Both the position numbers and the translations under genes were made by a program. DNA of 64,000 nt from Gemmatimonadaceae bacterium (GTDB taxonomy: Bacteria > Gemmatimonadota > Gemmatimonadetes > Gemmatimonadales > Gemmatimonadaceae), in assembly GCA_036496605.1 (NCBI GenBank), contig DASXKV010000051.1, positions 62,001-126,000 of the forward strand, written 5' to 3'. Below are positions 35,009 through 43,601 of the stretch, in pieces. The notes under the pieces were generated by a model that was not told where the DNA came from, did not search any database, and saw only the letters and a program-made list of their open reading frames with translations. Every line of letters starts with the position of its first letter. The stretch's first letter is position 1.

Positions 35009-37516
35009 ATGAAGCGAGTTCATCTGATACGATGCGCGGCGGTGGTTGCCGCGGTTGCGCTGGTCGCCTCGTGCGACCAGCGTACGCCATTGAATCCGTT
35101 TATCGGTGGTGGATCGGGTGGCGGAGGGGTGAAGGGTGCCCCAGTGGTGTCGATCGACACGCTGCAGCCCAGTCCCGTCAACGTCGGCGACTCGATTCTC
35201 GTTGCCGTGCACGTCGTCGAGGATTCCTCGATTGCGAGCGTGCAGCTGTTCGGCCTGACGGTCAACGGCAGCGCGGATCTGGGTACCCTGTCGATCAGCA
35301 ATCGGTATAACCCAATTACCGTCGGCGGATTCCGATCGGGACTCCGCGACACGGTGATCCGGCGCTATCTGCACCCTGCCACTCCAGTCGATACGTCGCT
35401 GGACAGCCTCGTCGTCGTCGCCACGGCTACCGACAACTCGTCGAAGACCGGCGCCGACACGGCTGTGGTGCGTGTCGTCACCGGACCCAAAGTCAACTTC
35501 ATCACGCCGCTGCCGACGACGCAGGTGTTCGCCGGTGGCGACATGGGCGTCACTGCCCATGCGACGCATGCCGACGGCGTGGCGAGCTTGACGATCAACG
35601 TCCAGAGCCTGGGTGCGTGGCCGACACCAGTCAATTACACGACGACTGGCAGTTTCCCGTTAGGCCCGAAAGACACCACCTGGACTGGAAGCGTCAACGT
35701 TCCGTTGAACGCGCCAGTCGGCGGGCGCCTACAGTTCACGGCGTCGGGCATCGACGTCAACGGCAAGCCCGGCTCGATCGCGTTGCTGACTCTGCTCGTG
35801 AAGGGTCAGGACACGACGCCGCCACTGGTGACTCAAGTGGTGTCGCCGCGCATCGAGCTCACCGACTCCGTGCTCGTGAACTCGTCCGGATCGAGCGCCA
35901 CGGTGACGGCCGGCGTCATCGTGAAGGACAGTATCGGCGTCGAGATTCGACGCGATAGCATTGCCGTTGCAACTCCGCTCAACAACGTCTCGCAGTGGGT
36001 TCACCTGCCGCTCACGAACGCGGAGCAGGGCCGGAACCTGCGCATCAGCACATTTGCAATAGACCGGTTAGGGAGGAAGGGGTACTCCGTCTCGAATGGA
36101 ACGACCGTCGCGCAGCCGACGATGGCCCGAGCCTGGACCGATACGACAGTCGTCGTGTACGGTCGCACATACCCGCTGCCGTACGGCGGCATCAATACGA
36201 CCGTCGGTGACATCGCAATCGATACCGCGCACGGCAACGTGTTCGTGTCGAACATCAACAACAATCGACTCGAGATCTGGCAGGGCTCGACGAAGACCTT
36301 CGCAAGCAGCGGTATCCCGGTCGGGTCGGAGCCGTGGGGACTCGCGTTCGGCAACAGCAACGACACGCTGTACGTCGCTAACTCCGGCGGTACGAACATA
36401 AGTCGCGTGTATGTCGGCACGGGGACGAAAGCCGAAGTCCTCAGCCAGCGAATTCTCACGCGCAACACGTACGCGTTCATCGTCAGCCAGACGCAGGACA
36501 TCAACACGGGAAGAATCACGCTCTCGCTGCAAGGGCCGGTCAGCTACTCCGACCGTCCGCAGTACCTCGCCGTGTCAAAGGCTGGTCGTGTGTTCTACTC
36601 CACGATGCCGACTGCGTCGGCACCCGCGGGTACGATTCGCTGGCTCGATCCAGCGCTCCCGGTGCCAGACCCTCAGCAAATCTGGCAATATGGGACGTCG
36701 ACTGGTTCGGGAAGCGCGCAGTGGGTGCTCTTCAACATCGACTCCGCGTTCATCACGAAATTCACTGGGACGATCAAATCGGATCTGCTCACGGTCTACG
36801 ACCATCCGTATGGCCAGCTGGCCGGCAATCTCGTGGGGCAAGATTCCGACGTCGTGAGTGCCGTCTCCAAGCTTGGTAGTACGAGCGACGCGGAGCTCAT
36901 TGCGAACCTCGACATCAATTCACTCGCGCTCACCGATACCACGTTCCTCGCCGAGAGCGGCGATCACACCTGGGTGGCATTCGGCGAAGGAAACACTGGT
37001 GGCGCGGGCCGAATCATGATGGTGAACGATGCCTGCTGCGCCATGCCGGGATTCTTCTCGCCAGGCGTCGCGGTCACGGACCTCATCGACAACGCCAACG
37101 AACGAGTCTTCGGCGTCGCCGTGGACAGCACAGGCACGACCCTGGCCGCGCACGGCAATGAATCGTACTTCGCGGCGATTCAGAATCCCTTCCACCTGCG
37201 TCTGCAAGGGAAATACAACTCGTTCGACAATGGCGCCGGCGTCGCATTCCATCCGGGTGCCAACGGCAATGCGACAGTCTCGACTGATCGACTGGCATTC
37301 GCCGGGTCGCAAGATGGGCACATCGAGATCATCGACATCGCGTACTTCCTCCAGCGTGGGAGGCTCACGTTGAAGGGCAATCTGTATGGCCCACTACGCG
37401 CGAGTCGTCCGTTCCCCGGCGATCCGCCGGGAACTCTGCTCAAGCTGTTCGGTCTCTCGAGTGCCGGGCTTGTCGTCATCGATCTCACCGCCACCGATAT
37501 CAAGCCGGGTCCGTAG
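35009..37516 (+). CDS. Large lipoprotein with Ig-like domains and a beta-propeller, pilus-operon associated
   Basis: This 835-residue protein has a lipoprotein signal (VALVASCDQ, Cys at residue 23), a Gly-rich linker, then two or three Ig-like domains (residues 45-370; repeated TDSVLV and DTAVVRV strands) and a C-terminal half of propeller-like repeats (VGDIAIDTAHGNVFVSNINN, EPWGLAFGNSNDTLYVANSG, VFGVAVDSTGTTLAAHGNES). It starts 36 bases after pilQ and precedes a strong hairpin, so it is probably the last gene of the pil operon. No PilY1 signature is seen, yet the propeller and position make a PilY1-like, adhesive or secretin-stabilising role possible. I do not recognise the family. Confidence 0.75.
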   Translation: MKRVHLIRCAAVVAAVALVASCDQRTPLNPFIGGGSGGGGVKGAPVVSIDTLQPSPVNVGDSILVAVHVVEDSSIASVQLFGLTVNGSADLGTLSISNRYNPITVGGFRSGLRDTVIRRYLHPATPVDTSLDSLVVVATATDNSSKTGADTAVVRVVTGPKVNFITPLPTTQVFAGGDMGVTAHATHADGVASLTINVQSLGAWPTPVNYTTTGSFPLGPKDTTWTGSVNVPLNAPVGGRLQFTASGIDVNGKPGSIALLTLLVKGQDTTPPLVTQVVSPRIELTDSVLVNSSGSSATVTAGVIVKDSIGVEIRRDSIAVATPLNNVSQWVHLPLTNAEQGRNLRISTFAIDRLGRKGYSVSNGTTVAQPTMARAWTDTTVVVYGRTYPLPYGGINTTVGDIAIDTAHGNVFVSNINNNRLEIWQGSTKTFASSGIPVGSEPWGLAFGNSNDTLYVANSGGTNISRVYVGTGTKAEVLSQRILTRNTYAFIVSQTQDINTGRITLSLQGPVSYSDRPQYLAVSKAGRVFYSTMPTASAPAGTIRWLDPALPVPDPQQIWQYGTSTGSGSAQWVLFNIDSAFITKFTGTIKSDLLTVYDHPYGQLAGNLVGQDSDVVSAVSKLGSTSDAELIANLDINSLALTDTTFLAESGDHTWVAFGEGNTGGAGRIMMVNDACCAMPGFFSPGVAVTDLIDNANERVFGVAVDSTGTTLAAHGNESYFAAIQNPFHLRLQGKYNSFDNGAGVAFHPGANGNATVSTDRLAFAGSQDGHIEIIDIAYFLQRGRLTLKGNLYGPLRASRPFPGDPPGTLLKLFGLSSAGLVVIDLTATDIKPGP

Positions 37517-37520
37517 GCGA

Positions 37521-37563
37521 GGGGCTAGGGTAGAGGGTAGAGGGTTGTCACCCTCTACCCTCT
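37521..37563 (+). terminator. Hairpin of GGGTAGA repeats after the pil operon
   Basis: A perfect 14-bp stem pairs AGAGGGTAGAGGGT (37532-37545) with its complement (37550-37563), loop TGTC, preceded by GGGGCTAGGGT. The G-runs of one strand could also form a quadruplex. The right arm with GTCACCCTCTACCCTC recurs inside aroC at 37898. Confidence 0.75.
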
Positions 37564-37604
37564 GCCGTTTTGAGGCGGGACTTTCTCCGCTTATAGTCCG
37601 CCAC

Positions 37605-38825
37605 ATGCTTCGCTTCACCACCGCCGGCGAATCGCACGGCCCAGCGCTCCTCGCCATTCTCGAGGGGATGCCCGCCGGTCTCTCACTCGTCGCCGACCAA
37701 GTGAACGTCGAGCTTGCGCGACGCCAGCAGGGCTATGGCCGCGGCCGACGAATGCAGATCGAGAAAGATGCTGTCGAGTTTCTCTCGGGCGTGCGCGCCG
37801 GCCAGACGATCGGTTCGCCGATCGCGATGTTGATTCACAATCGCGACTGGAAAAACTGGCAGGAGATCATGGATCCCGCGCTTCGCGATGAGGAGGTGTC
37901 ACCCTCTACCCTCCACCCTCCACCTTCTATCCAACGTAAGCGGGCCGTCACACGCGTGCGCCCGGGCCACGCGGATCTTTCAGGTTTGCTGAAGTACGAC
38001 CGCGAGGATGCTCGCGACATTCTCGAGCGCGCGTCGGCGCGCGAAACGACCGCGCGCGTCGCCGCCGCGGCGATATGCAAGCGGTTCCTCACCGAATTCG
38101 GCGTCTCGATCGGGAGTCACGTCATCCACCTCGGCGGCATCGATGCGAAGCGTCCCGATCCCATGCCAAACGACATCAACGCGGCGGCCGATGCATCGCC
38201 GCTGCGTACGCTCGATTCGGACGCTGAGCAGGCCATGATCGCGAAAATCGATGTCACCAAGCGCGAGGGAAACACACTCGGCGGAATTTGCGAAGTCATC
38301 TGCGATGGCCTTCCCGTCGGACTCGGATCACACGTATCGTGGGATCGGAAGCTCGACGGACGACTCGCCGGCGCACTCATGTCCATTCCCGCGGTGAAGG
38401 CCGTAGAGATCGGAATAGGCTTCGAGGCCTCGCATCGCACCGGCGCCGAGGTTCACGACGAGATCGACCCACAGCCGAAACGTCCCCTCGCTGGAAACGT
38501 ACGGCGCCGCAGCAACCGCGCTGGTGGGCTCGAGGGTGGTATCACCAACGGGGAACCACTCGTCTTACATGTAGGGATGAAGCCGATCTCTACCCTCATG
38601 CGGCCCCTGGCCACCGTGGACGTCAGCACCGGTCAGCCTGCCGCCGCAGTCGCCGAGCGAAGCGACGTTACCGCCGTTCCTGCTATGGGTGTAATCGCGG
38701 AGGCAATGGCGGCCCTGGTGCTCGCTCAGGCTTTCCTCGAGAAGTTCGGTGGTGACTCCCTTGCGGAGACGAGGCGTAACTATGACGGCTACCTTTCGTA
38801 CCTCCAATCCCGTATCGGCGGCTGA
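37605..38825 (+). CDS. aroC: Chorismate synthase
   Basis: This 406-residue enzyme converts 5-enolpyruvylshikimate-3-phosphate to chorismate using reduced FMN. ATG 37605 is chosen over the longer open frame because the family starts MLRFTTAGESHGP. Motifs GESHG, RQQGYGRGRRM, RPGHADLSG, RETTARVAAAAICKRF and SNRAGGLEGGITNGE are present. Between NWQEIMDPALRDEE and RKRAVTRVRPGHADL there is an extra stretch VSPSTLHPPPSIQ encoded by the CCCTCTA repeat also found 350 bases upstream; it lies in a region that varies in length in the family. The 3' end overlaps aroK by 44 bases. Confidence 0.95.
   Translation: MLRFTTAGESHGPALLAILEGMPAGLSLVADQVNVELARRQQGYGRGRRMQIEKDAVEFLSGVRAGQTIGSPIAMLIHNRDWKNWQEIMDPALRDEEVSPSTLHPPPSIQRKRAVTRVRPGHADLSGLLKYDREDARDILERASARETTARVAAAAICKRFLTEFGVSIGSHVIHLGGIDAKRPDPMPNDINAAADASPLRTLDSDAEQAMIAKIDVTKREGNTLGGICEVICDGLPVGLGSHVSWDRKLDGRLAGALMSIPAVKAVEIGIGFEASHRTGAEVHDEIDPQPKRPLAGNVRRRSNRAGGLEGGITNGEPLVLHVGMKPISTLMRPLATVDVSTGQPAAAVAERSDVTAVPAMGVIAEAMAALVLAQAFLEKFGGDSLAETRRNYDGYLSYLQSRIGG
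37896..37935 (+). repeat. aroC: CCCTCTA-type repeat inserted in frame within aroC
   Basis: The 16-base string GTCACCCTCTACCCTC at 37898-37913 is identical to 37547-37562 in the upstream intergenic hairpin, and is followed by CACCCTCCACC. It adds about 12 residues without a frameshift, so a normally intergenic repeat has entered a coding region. Confidence 0.75.
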
Positions 38826-39345
38826 TCCTCGGCGGCCGCATCTGGTACTGGTGGGGCTGCCCGGCGCGGGTAAATCAACGGTGGCAAAGGCGGTCGCCGA
38901 GCGACTCGCGCGTACGTTCCTCGACTTCGATCACGAGATCGAACGTCGGGAGGGTAAGACGATCGCCGAGATTTTCGGCGAGAAAGGCGAGGGTCACTTC
39001 CGGGAGCTCGAGCGCGCGCTCACCGAGGAGCTGAGCCAGATGGGCAACATGATTCTCGCACCTGGCGGCGGGTGGGTGTCCAACCCGCAGGTGGTAGCCC
39101 TCATTCGACCACCAGCGCGCCTGATCTATCTGCGCGTGAGACCAGAAACCGCGCTCAAGCGTCTGGGTGCCGAGCGGAGCAGCCGGCCGCTACTGATGCG
39201 TCCGGATCCCCTCGGCGAGATTCGCAGGTTGCTGGACTCGCGGAAGGCCGCATACGAGTCTGCCGACCATGTAATTGAGGCGGAACTTCTTAGCGTCGAA
39301 GAGGTTATCAAGAAAGTTTCGTCCCTCGCGCTGGGCACGCGGTAA
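38782..39345 (+). CDS. aroK: Shikimate kinase
   Basis: This 187-residue P-loop kinase phosphorylates shikimate at O3, two steps before AroC. Walker A is GLPGAGKST; the shikimate-binding DFDHEIERREG, the FRELE segment and APGGGWV follow, and the lid holds RPLL. ATG 38782 is chosen because the upstream ATG (38749) gives a basic extension unrelated to the family. It overlaps aroC by 44 bases, so the two shikimate-pathway enzymes are co-translated. It is slightly longer than usual because of a 20-residue N-terminal tail. Confidence 0.93.
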   Translation: MTATFRTSNPVSAADPRRPHLVLVGLPGAGKSTVAKAVAERLARTFLDFDHEIERREGKTIAEIFGEKGEGHFRELERALTEELSQMGNMILAPGGGWVSNPQVVALIRPPARLIYLRVRPETALKRLGAERSSRPLLMRPDPLGEIRRLLDSRKAAYESADHVIEAELLSVEEVIKKVSSLALGTR

Positions 39346-39354
39346 TAGAGTCGC

Positions 39355-39702
39355 TTGCGGCCGACGTGCGCTGGATTGACCATTGCCGGAGTATTTGGGC
39401 ACGGTTCCCTTGCTCTGGTCGTCTATGTTTCCCCGTGCTTTTGGACCAATAACCTTTTTCGTTCCTTGAATTTTAGAGTCCTCGGTCCACACGAGCGCGG
39501 CCGCTTCGCTCCAGAAGCGTGGGGCCATTTGCTGGCGCTGAACGGCAGCGGTGCGCTGAGTGCCGCTGACCTAGAGCACATCATCGAGCGCGCGCTCGCG
39601 CAGATCGACGGTCGTATCGCGCTGGATGATTTGCGTTCTCTAATGGAAGGCGCGGGCTACGAAGATCAAACGTCGGGGGGCGACAACCAAACCGTTCATT
39701 AG
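39355..39702 (+). CDS. DUF494/Smg-like protein, apparently missing its N-terminal half
   Basis: The C-terminal 70 residues (RVLGPHERGRFAPEAWGHLL, LNGSGALSAADLEHIIERAL, then IALDDLRSLM) match the DUF494/Smg family, as does the position just before topA. The N-terminal half expected of that family is absent: the upstream 120 bases are less GC-rich, Cys/Phe-rich when translated, and have no ATG in frame. Starts could be TTG 39355 or TTG 39468 (MNFRVLGPHERG). Either the gene is shortened or the N-terminal part has decayed. The function of Smg is unknown; it is often linked to dprA/topA. Confidence 0.6.
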   Translation: MRPTCAGLTIAGVFGHGSLALVVYVSPCFWTNNLFRSLNFRVLGPHERGRFAPEAWGHLLALNGSGALSAADLEHIIERALAQIDGRIALDDLRSLMEGAGYEDQTSGGDNQTVH

Positions 39703-39741
39703 TAAGGCATCACTCCGTACTCGAGACCAAGGCTGCCCAGA

Positions 39742-42183
39742 ATGGCTGCTCGAAAAACCGGTACTAGAACCCGCACGTCGGCTCGCAAGGCGACTGGCTC
39801 CGCGTCCCGCAAGGGCACGCGAGGCCGGCACGTCGCGGCCGAAGTGCATGAGGACGAGCTTTCTCCAGCGCCGGCTGGATCTCAGTCGCTCGTCATCGTC
39901 GAATCGCCCGCCAAGGCGAAAACCATCGGCAAGTACCTTGGCCGCGGATATCGCGTTCGCGCGACCGTTGGCCACATCATGGATTTACCCGAGAAGAAGC
40001 TCGGCATCGATATCGAAAAGGGGTTTGAGCCGGAGCTCATTCCCATTCCTGGAAAGGAAAAGACGATCGCGGAGCTGAAGAGCGCCGCGAAGGATTCACG
40101 CGAAGTCTTTATCGCCACCGACCCTGATCGTGAGGGCGAAGCGATTGCCGCTCACGTTGCGTTCCAAATCAAGCCGAAGCGTGGCGCAACGAACGTACCG
40201 ATCAAGCGCGTGCTCTTTCACGAAATCACGCGGGACGCGGTACGGAATGCCATCGAGCAAGCGGGGTCGATCGACGAGAAAAAAGTCGCGGCACAGCAGG
40301 CGCGTCGCGTGCTCGATCGGCTCGTCGGCTACAAGGCGAGCCCCGTTCTATGGAGGACGGTGAAGAAGGGGCTGTCTGCGGGCCGCGTGCAGACCGTGGC
40401 GCTGAGACTCATCGTCGAGCGCGAGCGCGAGATTCGCGCGTTCAAGCCGGTCGAGTACTGGACCGTCGAGGCGCTGCTCGAGAAGGACAAGCAGCAATTC
40501 ACGGCCAAGCTTCATCACATCGACGGCAAGAAGGCCGAGATCCCGAACAAGGCGGAGGCAGATCGCATCCTCGGTGACCTGAAGGGCAAAAAGACTTTCA
40601 CGGTCACGGATGTGAAGCGCCGCGAGCGACGCAAGAATCCGGCGGCGCCCTTCACGACGTCGACGTTACAGCAGGAGGCAGCGAAGAAGCTCTCGTTTGG
40701 GTCGAAGCGCACCATGCGCGTCGCTCAAGATCTCTACGAGGGAGTGGATCTCGGCGACGAGGGTGCGGTCGGTCTGATTACGTATATGCGAACCGACTCG
40801 ACGCGCGTGGCCGAAATCGCGGCGGGACAGGCGCGCGAATACCTGCACACGCTCTTCGGTAAGGAATTCCTCGCCGCCGGCCCGCAGCTGTACGGCAAGA
40901 ACAAGGGGAACGCGCAAGACGCGCACGAGAGCGTCCGGCCAACGGATCCTTCACGCCGACCGGAAACCATCAAGCGTCATCTCACGCCCGACCAGTTCAA
41001 ACTTTATCAACTGGTCTGGCAGCGCTTCATGGCGTCGCAGATGGCGCCGGCGGTATTCGATACCACGACAGTCGACTTCGACATTCCGGCATCGAAGCAG
41101 CCGGACATTGGCCGTCGCAGCTATCTGTTCCGCGCCACCGGCTCGATCGTGAAGTTCCAGGGCTATCTGGTGCTCTATCGTGAGGCGCACGAGGAAGGCG
41201 AGCACAAGACGCTCGAGGACGAGCAGGCGCTGCCCGTCGTGGCCGTCGGCGAGAATGTGCCATGCAGGGGCATCACGCCAACGCAGCACTTTACCGAGCC
41301 GCCCCCGCGGTACTCGGAGGCGAGCCTGGTAAAGGAGCTGGAACAGTTAGGCATTGGCCGCCCCTCGACGTACGCATCGATCATATCCGTTCTTGCCGAT
41401 CGGCGGTATGTCGAGCTGCAGCAGCGGCGTTTCTTCCCCACCGAGCTGGGTGAGACGGTGGAGAAGGTGATGGTCAAGCAGTTCCCCGACATCTTCAACG
41501 TGAGCTTTACGTCGGAGATGGAAGAAGAGCTGGACAAGATCGAGGGCGGTGAGCTCGAGTGGCAGAAGGTATTGAAGGACTTCTATAAGCCATTTGAGAA
41601 GTCACTCAACAAGGTCGACGCGGGCGCGTTGATCGCGGCCGCGCACGATCTGTCCGAGGTCGCGAACCTGCGCTGTCCGGACTGTGGCGGAAAGCTGGAG
41701 CCGCGTGGCGGCTTCTTCGGCCCGTTCCTCGCCTGCGAGAACCATCCGAAAAAGTGCAAGTACACGCGGCCACTCAAGGGCGAGCGTGCGAAGCCCGTGA
41801 TGACCGAGTACAAGTGTCATCTCTGCGGCTCGCCGATGGTCATTCGGCAAGGACGCAGCGGTCAATTCCTCGGCTGCAGCACGTTCCCCAAATGCCGCGG
41901 GACGCGTTCGATGCCGACGGGTGTGTTCTGCCCGAAGGACGGGGGCGAGCTGGTCGAGCGTCGCTCACGGAAGCGCGGCACGGCGTTCTACGCGTGCTCG
42001 AACGAGAACTGCGACTTCGTCGTCTGGAACAAACCCGTCGCGGAGAAATGTCCCGAGTGCGGATATCTCGGCGCAGAAGTGAAGTTCAGCAAGGCGCGCG
42101 GCGAATACCGCAAGTGCCTCAAGTGCGGCAACGAGTGGGATGTGCCGCAAAAGGAAGATTCGGCGGAGGCGCTTGCCGGGTAG
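39742..42183 (+). CDS. topA: DNA topoisomerase I
   Basis: This 813-residue type IA topoisomerase relaxes negative supercoils. A 50-residue basic Ser/Thr/Ala-rich leader precedes the TOPRIM domain (LVIVESPAKAKTIGKYLG; ATDPDREGEAIAAH). The catalytic Tyr is Y348 in GLITYMRTDSTR. The C-terminus carries four Cys4 zinc modules (CPDCGGKLEPRGGFFGPFLA; CHLCGSPMVIRQGRSGQFLG; CPKDGGELVER; CPECGYLG...CLKCGNEW). ATG 39742 follows the DUF494 gene by 39 bases. It is convergent with the second minor-pilin cluster. Confidence 0.96.
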   Translation: MAARKTGTRTRTSARKATGSASRKGTRGRHVAAEVHEDELSPAPAGSQSLVIVESPAKAKTIGKYLGRGYRVRATVGHIMDLPEKKLGIDIEKGFEPELIPIPGKEKTIAELKSAAKDSREVFIATDPDREGEAIAAHVAFQIKPKRGATNVPIKRVLFHEITRDAVRNAIEQAGSIDEKKVAAQQARRVLDRLVGYKASPVLWRTVKKGLSAGRVQTVALRLIVEREREIRAFKPVEYWTVEALLEKDKQQFTAKLHHIDGKKAEIPNKAEADRILGDLKGKKTFTVTDVKRRERRKNPAAPFTTSTLQQEAAKKLSFGSKRTMRVAQDLYEGVDLGDEGAVGLITYMRTDSTRVAEIAAGQAREYLHTLFGKEFLAAGPQLYGKNKGNAQDAHESVRPTDPSRRPETIKRHLTPDQFKLYQLVWQRFMASQMAPAVFDTTTVDFDIPASKQPDIGRRSYLFRATGSIVKFQGYLVLYREAHEEGEHKTLEDEQALPVVAVGENVPCRGITPTQHFTEPPPRYSEASLVKELEQLGIGRPSTYASIISVLADRRYVELQQRRFFPTELGETVEKVMVKQFPDIFNVSFTSEMEEELDKIEGGELEWQKVLKDFYKPFEKSLNKVDAGALIAAAHDLSEVANLRCPDCGGKLEPRGGFFGPFLACENHPKKCKYTRPLKGERAKPVMTEYKCHLCGSPMVIRQGRSGQFLGCSTFPKCRGTRSMPTGVFCPKDGGELVERRSRKRGTAFYACSNENCDFVVWNKPVAEKCPECGYLGAEVKFSKARGEYRKCLKCGNEWDVPQKEDSAEALAG

Positions 42184-42340
42184 AGGGCAGAGCACAGAGG
42201 GTAGGGCGCTGAGGGTAGAGGGACTAAGGGCAGAGAGCGCGGGTCGCGAAGCCGTTCGGACCCTCCGCCCTCTGCACTCTGCCTACGGCCCTCTGGCATT
42301 CTCTACCTTCTGCCCTCTGCCCGCCGCCCTCTGCCCAGCT
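42180..42340. repeat. Large imperfect inverted repeat of GAGGGTAGAGGG units
   Basis: The left half (42180-42238) is a run of GGGTAGAGGG/GGGCAGAG units; the right half (42270-42338) is its imperfect complement (CCCTCTGC, CTCTACC). Transcribed, it would fold into a long hairpin between the convergent topA and pilX-like genes. It contains many G-triplets and belongs to the same family as the 6.6 and 37.5 kb elements. Confidence 0.7.
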
Positions 42341-43469
42341 AGTACAGATTCACCCAGGCGCGCCCCTTCGCCGTTGTGAGTGCCGAGGAAGCCGACAGCG
42401 CCTGTTGGACCGCGCAGGACGAATACTGAATCGACGTGCTTCCGGAGAGCGTCACCGCATCACCCTCGTCGAGCGCCGCCGCCATCTCGACGCCGATAAT
42501 GCCGTTGTTGCTGCCGCTCGATCGGATCGTGCCGCGCGCGATCACCACTCCGGTGAAGCTGAAGTTTCCTGATTTGGTCAAGTCGCCGTCGACCAGTAGT
42601 ATGCCCTGTCCAGTACCGTTAGTGAGTGTCGCATTGCCGGTGATGTGAATGATCGGCATGTAACTCTCGCACGCCGCCGCGGGAGTGTGGCGGACGGGAT
42701 CGCCCCAGTTCTGGTTTGTTTTTTGACAGACGCCGCTACTCACCGCCGGCGCCATGCCGTTGTATGTCCCGCCTCCGAGCGTGATGTTTGCCAACGCCGC
42801 AAGCGATGAATAAGTCGATCCGCCGTAATTGAAGTAGGTATTCGAATCGCCAGCTGCAACACTGGTGGTGAACGGTGGATTCCCGTTGATCGTCACGGAA
42901 CCGTTGACCGTGGTCGTCGCCGTCGGCGTGATGACCGATCCCGGCACGTTGGTGAGCGATCCACTGCAAGCCCATCCAGACGGGTTGGCATCCATTCCGT
43001 TCACGTTGACGTTTCCGCTCACGCGAATGTTGCCGGCCGCCGTCACCGCGCCGAGAAAGTTGAGGGCCGGCGTGTTCAGACGGAATAACGAGCCGAATCG
43101 GCGCCGAGCACCGTATTGGAGGCTGTTGCCGCGCGTTTGCGCCTCCGACACCGCCCAGAAGAAGGGCCCGGGTAAGCGGGTCACGAACACGTTCACGGTG
43201 GCCCCGCTCACGTCGGTATAGCTCTTCGTGAGCGTGTCGCCAACGGCCATCGTCGTGTTCTTCGATTGATCCCAGTCGGTCGTTAGGCGATTGAGCCCCA
43301 ACTCGGCAGCCGTTTCCGCCCGCGTCTCGTTGAGCGTGTTGGCGCCGACGCGATAGTCTTGCGTCGCCAAATACATCACGCCAGTGATCAACGTCCCGAC
43401 GATCACGATTGCGCCGAGCACCATTGGTAAGGCCATTCCCGCACGGGGGCTACGCGTCATCGCGTTCAT
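42339..43469 (-). CDS. PilX-like pilus assembly protein, tandem copy 2 (cluster B)
   Basis: This 376-residue protein starts at ATG 43469 after GGAGG (reading the minus strand); the longer frame encodes the relic described next. It begins MNAMTRSPRAGMALPMVLGA, an N-terminal helix of PilX type, then conserved blocks TRGNSLQYGARRRFGSLFRL and GQGILLVDGDLTKSGNFSFT. It is very similar along its whole length to the gene at 43602-44735, so the two arose by recent duplication. Differences are many substitutions in the middle, with the ends nearly identical. It probably takes part in pilus priming or tip structure. Confidence 0.82.
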   Translation of the reverse strand: MNAMTRSPRAGMALPMVLGAIVIVGTLITGVMYLATQDYRVGANTLNETRAETAAELGLNRLTTDWDQSKNTTMAVGDTLTKSYTDVSGATVNVFVTRLPGPFFWAVSEAQTRGNSLQYGARRRFGSLFRLNTPALNFLGAVTAAGNIRVSGNVNVNGMDANPSGWACSGSLTNVPGSVITPTATTTVNGSVTINGNPPFTTSVAAGDSNTYFNYGGSTYSSLAALANITLGGGTYNGMAPAVSSGVCQKTNQNWGDPVRHTPAAACESYMPIIHITGNATLTNGTGQGILLVDGDLTKSGNFSFTGVVIARGTIRSSGSNNGIIGVEMAAALDEGDAVTLSGSTSIQYSSCAVQQALSASSALTTAKGRAWVNLY

Positions 43470-43565
43470 ATAATCCTCCAATTGCGGAGCCCAACTCGAC
43501 CCGCAGTGAATCGCGGACCTCGGTGGTGAGCCCGGCAACTTGAATTGTCCTGGTGCGCTAACCCG
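43470..43565 (-). pseudogene. Relic of the 3' end of a pilW-like gene between the two pilX copies
   Basis: Read on the minus strand, this spacer encodes RTIQVAGLTTEVRDSLRVEL, which parallels RTIQLAGGSPQTFQDSLRVE at the C-terminus of the intact pilW-like product (44743-45708). The DNA up to CTCCGCAATTGGA also matches the junction before the other pilX copy. The duplicated unit therefore ran from the pilW tail through pilX, and the tail has since decayed. Confidence 0.75.
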
Positions 43566-43601
43566 GCAACATACTGGTCTTCGGTGCCGGAGACGTTCGA
43601 C

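Noticed and set aside
34322-35569. 415-codon open frame antisense to pilQ and the next gene
   Set aside because: Spans two certain plus-strand genes and their gap; Arg/Asp/His-rich composition typical of shadow frames.
37386-37604. N-terminal extension of aroC
   Set aside because: It would run through the upstream gene's end and the terminator hairpin; MLRFTTAGESHG is the canonical start.
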